This document shows positions 1 to 4,324 of a stretch of DNA of 5,394 bases, in pieces (the stretch's first letter is position 1; each line of letters opens with the position of its first letter). A program made the translations under genes and the position numbers. The stretch comes from Campylobacterales bacterium. Its GTDB lineage: Bacteria > Campylobacterota > Campylobacteria > Campylobacterales > Arcobacteraceae. The notes beneath the pieces were generated by a model. That model was not told where the DNA came from. It did not search any database and worked only from the letters and a program-made list of their open reading frames with translations. The DNA is taken from the NCBI GenBank assembly GCA_019752775.1, contig JAIELU010000021.1:1-5394 (forward strand), written 5' to 3'.

Positions 1-145
1 TTTCTAAAGTTGAATGAAAATTTGATTTTTGAATATTTGAAGTAGAAAGATTTTTGGTTATCTCATCGATAACCATAAATCCGATGTTGTGTCTTGTTAA
101 TTGGTATTTTTCACCAATATTACCAAGACCTACAATTAAATGCAT
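1..145 (-). CDS. pth: Peptidyl-tRNA hydrolase (Pth), N-terminal part only, cut by the window edge
   Basis: Pth cleaves the ester bond of peptidyl-tRNAs released from stalled ribosomes, recycling tRNA in the cytoplasm. Only the first 48 codons are visible; the family is about 180-195 residues, so roughly three quarters lies beyond the left edge. The start at 145 gives the family signature at once: VGLGNIGEKY at residues 5-14 and TRHNIGF at 17-23. N9 and H19 match the substrate-binding Asn10 and catalytic His20 of the E. coli enzyme. The usual GLGNPG reads GLGNIG here, a mild deviation. The gene begins 9 bases after the rplY stop codon, with no clear Shine-Dalgarno in the gap, so translation is probably coupled to rplY. 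The rplY-pth pairing is common in bacteria, which supports the call. Identity is very secure despite truncation. Confidence 0.95.
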   Translation of the reverse strand, partial: MHLIVGLGNIGEKYQLTRHNIGFMVIDEITKNLSTSNIQKSNFHSTLE

Positions 146-154
146 TAATTAAAA

Positions 155-691
155 CTATTTAGCTTTAATAATACCAACAACAGGAACTCTAGGGTCTAAG
201 AAACACTCTAAAGCATCAGATAAAGTTAAATCTCTAATTAAGATATTATTACCTGTATCTAATTCTGTTACATCTAAAGTAATATTATTTGGTAAATTTT
301 CTAATGTACATCTTACCGGTACTCTTTTTGTATGAATCATTAAAAGACCTTTATTTTTAAGACCTTTTGCAATACCAGTTGTTTTAACAGGAATTTTATA
401 TGCAGTTTTAAGACCAGCTTGCGCTACCATTAAATCAACATGTAATAACTCTGAAGTCAATGGACATTTTTGATATTCTTGAACTACAACTTTTACAATA
501 TTTCCACCAAGATTAACATCAAATGCTAATGTTTCTTTATTTTTTAAGAATTTGATGAATTCATTTCTTTTGAATGCAGCTGAAATATTTTCTAAACCTT
601 TACCATAGATATTTGCAATTAAATACCCATCTCTTCTTAAAGTTTTAGTAGCTTGTTTTGTCATACTATCTCTGATGATACCCTCTAACAT
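155..691 (-). CDS. rplY: 50S ribosomal protein L25 / general stress protein Ctc (long, two-domain form)
   Basis: This protein binds 5S rRNA in the central protuberance of the large ribosomal subunit. At 178 residues it is the long Ctc/TL5-type form, not the ~95-residue E. coli type. Residues 1-90 form the L25 RNA-binding domain, with LRRDGYLIANIYGKG at 18-32 and the signature VVVQEYQKCPLTSELLHVDL at 68-87. Residues 95-178 form the TL5-type beta domain, with GIAKGLKNKGLL at 106-117 and the NITLDVTELDTGNNILIRDL stretch at 136-155. The ATG at 691 is chosen because the N-terminus MLEGIIRDS resembles Campylobacter L25 as I recall it, and because CAAAGGAA lies just upstream (AAGGA at 702-698, 6 bases from the ATG). 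It is the first gene of a minus-strand unit with pth, read from its own promoter in the divergent region. Confidence 0.97.
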   Translation of the reverse strand: MLEGIIRDSMTKQATKTLRRDGYLIANIYGKGLENISAAFKRNEFIKFLKNKETLAFDVNLGGNIVKVVVQEYQKCPLTSELLHVDLMVAQAGLKTAYKIPVKTTGIAKGLKNKGLLMIHTKRVPVRCTLENLPNNITLDVTELDTGNNILIRDLTLSDALECFLDPRVPVVGIIKAK

Positions 692-723
692 AACTGTTCC
701 TTTGTTTTTAAATTTAGGGCAGG

Positions 724-729
724 ATTATA
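724..729 (-). promoter_or_regulatory. -10 box of the rplY-pth promoter
   Basis: The minus strand reads a perfect TATAAT here, preceded by a T-rich stretch and followed after about 7 bases by a GCCC, where transcription would start near 717. That gives a leader of about 26 bases containing the rplY ribosome binding site. No TTGACA-like -35 is visible; Campylobacterota sigma-70 promoters typically lack one and show periodic A/T tracts instead, as seen at 731-765. Predicted from sequence only. Confidence 0.7.
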
Positions 730-741
730 TAAAAAGTTTTC

Positions 742-778
742 TAAATGTAAGTTTAAGTTTTTATTAATTTTACATTTA
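742..778. repeat. Inverted repeat TAAATGTAA / TTACATTTA between divergent promoters
   Basis: A perfect 9-bp inverted repeat has arms at 742-750 and 770-778, with 28 bp between arm centres and a 19-bp spacer. An 11-bp direct repeat, TTTTATTAATT, overlaps it at 759-769 and 781-791, exactly 22 bp (about two helical turns) apart. Both lie between the rplY and folD -10 boxes, so a dimeric regulator bound here could affect both promoters. In such AT-rich DNA chance repeats are common, so a function is unproven. Confidence 0.35.
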
Positions 779-801
779 ACTTTTATTAATTGATTTTTGG
801 A

Positions 802-807
802 TAAAAT
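802..807 (+). promoter_or_regulatory. -10 box of the folD operon promoter
   Basis: TAAAAT in the context TTTTTGGATAAAAT is a typical Campylobacterota -10 element, with T-rich sequence upstream in place of a -35. Transcription would start near 813-815, leaving about 33 bases of leader with AAGG at 834-837 as ribosome binding site. A second candidate, TATAAA at 820-825, would put the start on top of the ribosome binding site and is less likely. Nothing resembling a promoter is seen at the later gene junctions, so this probably drives all five genes. Confidence 0.6.
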
Positions 808-846
808 GATTATCTTATATATAAATACAAAACAAGGTAAAATCCA

Positions 847-1707
847 ATGATATTATTAGATGGAAAAGCATTATCTGAAAAAATCAAAGAAGAAGTAAAA
901 GTCGAAGTAGCACAACTTGTAGAGGAAAAACAAATTACTCCAGGTCTTGCTGTTATTTTAGTTGGAAATGATGCAGCAAGTGCAACATATGTAGCAAGTA
1001 AGGCAAAATCATGCAAAAATGCTGGTATTTATTCAGTTGTTCACGAAATGCCTGAAACGATAACTCAAACAGAGTTACTTGAAACAATTGCAAGAATGAA
1101 TGAAAATCCTAAACTTGATGGTATTTTAGTTCAATTACCACTTCCAAAACATATAGATACAACTGTAGTTCTTGAAGCGATTGATCCTTTAAAAGATGTT
1201 GATGGATTTCATCCATACAATGTAGGAAGAATGGTTTCAAATCTTGATGCATTTTTACCTGCAACTCCTTTTGGTGTTATGAGAATGTTCCAAGAGTATG
1301 GAATTGAAGTAAGTGGAAAAAATGTTGTTGTAATTGGAAGTAGTGATATTGTTGGAAAACCAATGGCTTCACTTCTAATTAATGCAAAAGCAACTGTAAC
1401 AGTTTGTAATAGTAAAACAAAAGATTTGGCATATCATACAAAAGCTGCTGATATAGTTGTTATTGCTGTTGGTGTTCCACACTTATTAAAAGCTGATATG
1501 ATTAAAGATGGTGCTATTGTTATTGATGTTGGTATTAATAGACTTGATACTGGTAAATTAACAGGTGATGCAGATTTTGAAGATTGTAAAAACAAATGTT
1601 CACATATAACACCAGTTCCAGGTGGAGTGGGACCTATGACTATTGGAATGCTTTTAAAAAATACAATTAAAGCCGCAAAATTAAGAGAAAAAAGAGAAAA
1701 AAAATAA
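847..1707 (+). CDS. folD: Bifunctional 5,10-methylene-THF dehydrogenase / 5,10-methenyl-THF cyclohydrolase FolD
   Basis: FolD interconverts methylene-, methenyl- and 10-formyl-tetrahydrofolate in the cytoplasm with NADP(H), feeding purine synthesis and Met-tRNA formylation. The 286 residues match the family length. The catalytic N-terminal domain shows TYVASKAKSC at 47-56, with Y48 and K52 equivalent to the catalytic Tyr50/Lys54 of E. coli, then DGILVQLPLP at 91-100 and KDVDGFHPYNVGRM at 116-129 with the conserved Asp119. The Rossmann domain carries GSSDIVGKPMASLL at 164-177, and the family signature PVPGGVGPMT is at 257-266. In the nucleotide-binding motif the usual Asn of SNIVGKP is Asp168. 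The lysine-rich tail ends in a run of eight A bases just before the stop. It is the first gene of the operon; the ATG has AAGG 9 bases upstream, and its stop codon abuts the lepB ATG. Confidence 0.98.
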   Translation: MILLDGKALSEKIKEEVKVEVAQLVEEKQITPGLAVILVGNDAASATYVASKAKSCKNAGIYSVVHEMPETITQTELLETIARMNENPKLDGILVQLPLPKHIDTTVVLEAIDPLKDVDGFHPYNVGRMVSNLDAFLPATPFGVMRMFQEYGIEVSGKNVVVIGSSDIVGKPMASLLINAKATVTVCNSKTKDLAYHTKAADIVVIAVGVPHLLKADMIKDGAIVIDVGINRLDTGKLTGDADFEDCKNKCSHITPVPGGVGPMTIGMLLKNTIKAAKLREKREKK

Positions 1708-2493
1708 ATGTTTAGCAAAATATATAAATGGTCTTCTTCATGGACTGGAACGATTATAATTGTTCTTGGAATAATATTTTTTATTGCACAAGCATTTGTG
1801 ATTCCAAGTGGAAGTATGAAAAACACTCTTTTAATAGGGGATATGCTTTTTGTTAAAAAATTCTCTTATGGTATTCCAACTCCTAGAATTCCATGGCTTG
1901 AAATAAAAGTATTACCAGATTTTAATGGGAATGGTCACTTAATTGAAGGACCAAGACCCAAAAGAGGTGATATTGTAGTTTTTAGATACCCAAAAAATGA
2001 AACTATTCACTATGTAAAAAGAGCAGTAGCAACAGGTGGCGATTTAGTAGCAATTCAAGATAAACATCTTTTACTTCATCCAAAAGAGGGAAATGAATTT
2101 GTAAAAGCAAATTATCCAAAAGAAAATATTGTTGAAGTTGGGGATAAACTTTGGGTTGTAAATCCATATAGAAAAGAACATCCTGGTATTCATAATGATG
2201 AAAATGTTGTGGATAATGGTCTAAATCCAGCTGAATTATTTAATATGTCTCCAATAATTGTTCCAGAAGATGAAACATTTATGATGGGAGATAATAGAGA
2301 CCATTCAAATGATTCAAGATTTTGGGGAACAGTTCCTTATAAAGATATAGTTGGAACACCTTGGTTTATATATTTTTCATGGGATGAACATAAAGAAATT
2401 AGATGGAATAGAGTTTTAAAAAGTGTTAAAACTTTAGAAGAAACTGTTGATTTTGAGAAATTAAAAATTGAACAGCAAGAAGGAATTTATTAA
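1708..2493 (+). CDS. lepB: Signal peptidase I (leader peptidase)
   Basis: LepB removes signal peptides from Sec- and Tat-exported proteins on the outer face of the inner membrane. One membrane segment, about residues 13-31, is followed by box B, IPSGSMKNTLLIGD at 32-45, with Ser36 as nucleophile. The general base is Lys104 in HYVKRAVATGGD (101-112), and GDNRDHSNDSRFWG at 194-207 is the conserved box E. The protein has 261 residues and a single N-terminal anchor, unlike the two anchors of the 324-residue E. coli enzyme. An insert at about 56-84 and another at about 155-182 separate the boxes. The ATG directly follows the folD stop (TAA then ATG), and only a weak purine-rich tract lies upstream, so re-initiation after folD is likely. 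All catalytic residues are present, so it should be active. Confidence 0.98.
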   Translation: MFSKIYKWSSSWTGTIIIVLGIIFFIAQAFVIPSGSMKNTLLIGDMLFVKKFSYGIPTPRIPWLEIKVLPDFNGNGHLIEGPRPKRGDIVVFRYPKNETIHYVKRAVATGGDLVAIQDKHLLLHPKEGNEFVKANYPKENIVEVGDKLWVVNPYRKEHPGIHNDENVVDNGLNPAELFNMSPIIVPEDETFMMGDNRDHSNDSRFWGTVPYKDIVGTPWFIYFSWDEHKEIRWNRVLKSVKTLEETVDFEKLKIEQQEGIY

Positions 2494-2948
2494 TGAAATA
2501 TTTTATTGGTGCTGATCATGCTGGAATCGATATAAAAGATTATGTTAAAGAACTTTTTGAAGAAAGAGGTCATGAAGTAGTTGATTTAGGACCTTTTAGT
2601 AAGGATAGAGTTGATTATCCTGATTATGCAGCAAAAGTTTGTAAAAAAGTTCTTGAAAATGAGGGAACTATGGGAATTTTAATTTGTGGTTCAGGACTTG
2701 GAATGAGTATGGCTGCAAATAAATTTGATGGTATTAGAGCAGCACTTTGTCACAATGAATATAGCGCACGAATGGCTAGAAAACACAATGATGCAAATAT
2801 TATTTGTTTAGGTGAGCGAGTTTCAGGTCATGGTATGATTGAAGCAATTATTAAATCATGGGATAAAACAGAATTCGAAGGCGGAAGACACCAAGGTCGA
2901 GTTGAAAAAATCAATGCTTTGGGAAAAATGGGAAGTTGTAGGAGTTAA
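2493..2948 (+). CDS. rpiB: Ribose-5-phosphate isomerase B (RpiB/LacAB family)
   Basis: RpiB interconverts ribulose-5-phosphate and ribose-5-phosphate in the non-oxidative pentose phosphate pathway, supplying ribose for PRPP and nucleotides. At 151 residues it is the usual length. Visible motifs are GADHAG at 6-11, DYPDYA at 41-46, CGSGLGMSMAANK at 65-77 with catalytic Cys65, RKHNDANIICLGER at 96-109 with His98 (E. coli His99 equivalent), and the phosphate-binding EGGRHQGRVEKI at 129-140. The enzyme should be a complete active dimer. No RpiA gene is visible, so this may be the main isomerase, which is an inference. The start overlaps the lepB stop by one base (TAATG), with AAGGA at 2480-2484 spaced 8 bases from the ATG. 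The similar LacA/LacB galactose-6-phosphate isomerase is unlikely in this non-sugar context. Confidence 0.97.
   Translation: MKYFIGADHAGIDIKDYVKELFEERGHEVVDLGPFSKDRVDYPDYAAKVCKKVLENEGTMGILICGSGLGMSMAANKFDGIRAALCHNEYSARMARKHNDANIICLGERVSGHGMIEAIIKSWDKTEFEGGRHQGRVEKINALGKMGSCRS
2940..2944 (+). promoter_or_regulatory. Strong ribosome binding site for the 33-codon membrane-protein gene
   Basis: AGGAG (TAGGAG from 2939) lies 6 bases before the ATG at 2951 and inside the last codons of rpiB. It is the best Shine-Dalgarno match in the operon, better than those of folD or lepB, and is the main reason to accept such a short reading frame as a gene. Confidence 0.75.
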
Positions 2949-2950
2949 TT

Positions 2951-3052
2951 ATGAGTGATTGGCAAGTATATTTAATGATGTTTGTTGTTGTTGGACTAAT
3001 GTTACTTGGTAAAAAAATGATGTTTTTTGATGATTCAAAAAAAGATAAATAA
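2951..3052 (+). CDS. Small single-pass membrane protein, 33 residues, unknown function
   Basis: A 33-codon frame begins 2 bases after the rpiB stop with a strong ribosome binding site, and its stop codon overlaps the ribosome binding site of the next gene; no other frame fills the space. The product starts MSDWQVYLMM, has a hydrophobic segment at about 5-20 (VYLMMFVVVGLMLLG), then the basic KK at 21-22 and a charged tail ending KKDK. The charge pattern predicts N-outside, C-inside topology. Six of 33 residues are Met. There is no signal-peptidase site, so it should stay as an inner-membrane microprotein. I do not recognise a named family. I recall a small hypothetical gene just after rpiB in Helicobacter pylori, but have not compared them. 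The neighbouring lepB is suggestive of an envelope role but no more. Coding status is likely; function is unknown. Confidence 0.75.
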   Translation: MSDWQVYLMMFVVVGLMLLGKKMMFFDDSKKDK

Positions 3053-3054
3053 GG
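3051..3054 (+). promoter_or_regulatory. Ribosome binding site that fixes the TTG start of the HD-domain gene
   Basis: AAGG overlaps the stop codon of the small membrane-protein gene (TAA at 3050-3052) and sits 7 bases before the TTG at 3062. The next in-frame ATG, at 3134, has no comparable site and would remove the first 24 residues, which include a conserved-looking RW..PR motif repeated later in the protein. Confidence 0.65.
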
Positions 3055-3061
3055 TTAAAAA

Positions 3062-4288
3062 TTGATAAATCCAACAATTATAGATTATATTTTCACTTCA
3101 GCTTCAATTCAAAGATGGAATGATTATCCTCGAATGGTCGAATTAGTTGAACTTGATAAGCAAGCACATAAATTTATAATTTCATATTTTATAGCAAAGC
3201 TTGAAACAGATATAAACTATACTCATTTAATTGAAGCTGGAATTTTTGAGTTTTTAAGACGGGTTGTTGTAACTGATATTAGACCTGATGTTTTTAGAAA
3301 AGCTTTACAAAAAAAATCAAAAGAGATTAATGCTTGGGTTATTTCAAAACTGACTCCCTCTATAAAAGATATAGATAATGGTAATTTTTTACAAAAATTC
3401 GAAGAATATTTAAGTAATCCTGAAATGTATAAAAAAGAGAGATTTGTTCTAAAAGCCGCTTCATATTTAGCAACAAAATGGGAATTTTCTATCGTTTATC
3501 AAACAAGTCAATTTTTAAATGATATTGAAGATGTTAAAAAAAGTGTTGATGAAGAAATTGAAGATTATTATGAATTAATTGGAGTTCGAAAAATTGCATT
3601 AAATAAAAAACTTGGGAAAATTATTGATTTAAGTGGAAGATTGAGATTTCAAAAAAGATGGGCACAAACGCCAAGAGTTCCAGAAACATCAGTTTTAGGA
3701 CATATGTTGACGGTTGCAATTTTTGGATATTTCTTTTCACTTGAAGTAAATGCTTGTGATAAAAGATTACAAAATAACTTTTTTACAGCACTATTTCATG
3801 ATTTGCCAGAAGCACTAACACGCGATATAATAACACCTGTAAAATATTGCGTTGATGAGTTATCAGATATTATTGCTGAATATGAAATTGAGAAAATCCA
3901 AGATGATATTTTGCCTAATATTCCAGAAATTTTACATGATGAATTTTCTTATATTTTAGGTCTTTATGATGGAATTAAAGAAGAATTTCAAGATAAAATC
4001 TATGAAGATAAGATTCAAATAGTAGAAGATATTTCAAAATATAATTCAAATAAATACAATGCTATTGATGGATTAGCACTTAAACAATGTGATAAATTAT
4101 CAGCATTTGTGGAAGCTAGTTTATCTATTTCTCATGGAATAAAATCAAAAGAATTAATAAGTGGGAAAAAAGAGATTTTAAAAGGTTTAAAAGTAGTTCA
4201 AGGTGTTGATTTTAAAGCAATTGCAACACAAATAGATTATGAATTTGGAACAACTGGACAAACACAGGTACGAATGGAATTTAATTAA
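3062..4288 (+). CDS. HD-domain phosphohydrolase, YfbR (5'-deoxynucleotidase)-like, with a degenerate duplicate domain at the N-terminus
   Basis: The C-terminal half (about 187-365) resembles E. coli YfbR, which removes phosphate from deoxynucleoside 5'-monophosphates. It has RW at 199-200 (YfbR Arg18/Trp19 contact the nucleotide), metal ligands His214, His246-Asp247 in LFHDLPEALTRDIITPVKY, the acid Glu250, and Asp344 in LKQCDKLSAF. So the HD metal site is intact. The N-terminal half repeats the layout: IID and RWxxxPR recur 181 residues apart without a gap, and His36 fits the first ligand. However, HD is replaced by Glu63-Phe64 and the final Asp by Ser134, so that copy cannot bind metal normally. 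At 408 residues it is about twice YfbR (199). Translation starts at TTG, 9 bases after the preceding gene. It is the last operon gene, ending at a terminator. A dNMPase role is inferred; other phosphomonoester or nucleotide substrates are possible. Confidence 0.85.
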   Translation: MINPTIIDYIFTSASIQRWNDYPRMVELVELDKQAHKFIISYFIAKLETDINYTHLIEAGIFEFLRRVVVTDIRPDVFRKALQKKSKEINAWVISKLTPSIKDIDNGNFLQKFEEYLSNPEMYKKERFVLKAASYLATKWEFSIVYQTSQFLNDIEDVKKSVDEEIEDYYELIGVRKIALNKKLGKIIDLSGRLRFQKRWAQTPRVPETSVLGHMLTVAIFGYFFSLEVNACDKRLQNNFFTALFHDLPEALTRDIITPVKYCVDELSDIIAEYEIEKIQDDILPNIPEILHDEFSYILGLYDGIKEEFQDKIYEDKIQIVEDISKYNSNKYNAIDGLALKQCDKLSAFVEASLSISHGIKSKELISGKKEILKGLKVVQGVDFKAIATQIDYEFGTTGQTQVRMEFN

Positions 4289-4296
4289 AATATAGA

Positions 4297-4324
4297 AAAA
4301 TATAGCTTTTAAAAGCTATATTTT
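4297..4324. terminator. Bidirectional intrinsic terminator between convergent genes
   Basis: A perfect 28-bp palindrome (arms AAAATATAGCTTTT) is flanked by five A bases on the left and four T bases on the right, so each strand gives a hairpin followed by a short U tract. It starts 8 bases after the HD-gene stop. It also contains the receptor gene's stop codon (4311-4309) and its codons for K-Y-S-F. Only two G:C pairs lie in each stem, so strength is uncertain, but such weak AT-rich terminators are normal in this group. Confidence 0.65.

Noticed and set aside
800..814. GATAA-N5-TTATC palindrome over the folD -10 box, reminiscent of a Fur box
   Set aside because: The Fur core has GATAAT and ATTATC separated by one base; here the arms are two bases too far apart, and folD is not an expected iron-regulated gene. 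The left arm is mostly the -10 box itself.
810..1016. Minus-strand open frame of 68 codons opposite the folD start
   Set aside because: It lies antisense to a secure gene, has no ribosome binding site or recognisable product, and reads as the mirror of folD codons.
1697..1704. Run of eight A bases at the end of folD as a possible phase-variable slippage tract
   Set aside because: Adding a base only extends FolD by three residues before a stop, and losing one adds a short out-of-frame tail; neither switches a protein on or off, and A runs of this size are frequent in such AT-rich DNA.
1434..1826. Minus-strand open frame of 130 codons across the folD-lepB junction
   Set aside because: It is antisense to the conserved C-terminus of FolD and the membrane anchor of LepB; its hydrophobic content just mirrors those codons.
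3134..3136. ATG at 3134 as the start of the HD-domain protein
   Set aside because: It would drop the IID and RWxxxPR segment that is repeated at 187-205, leave an 81-bp gap in a tight operon, and lacks the AAGG site that precedes the TTG.
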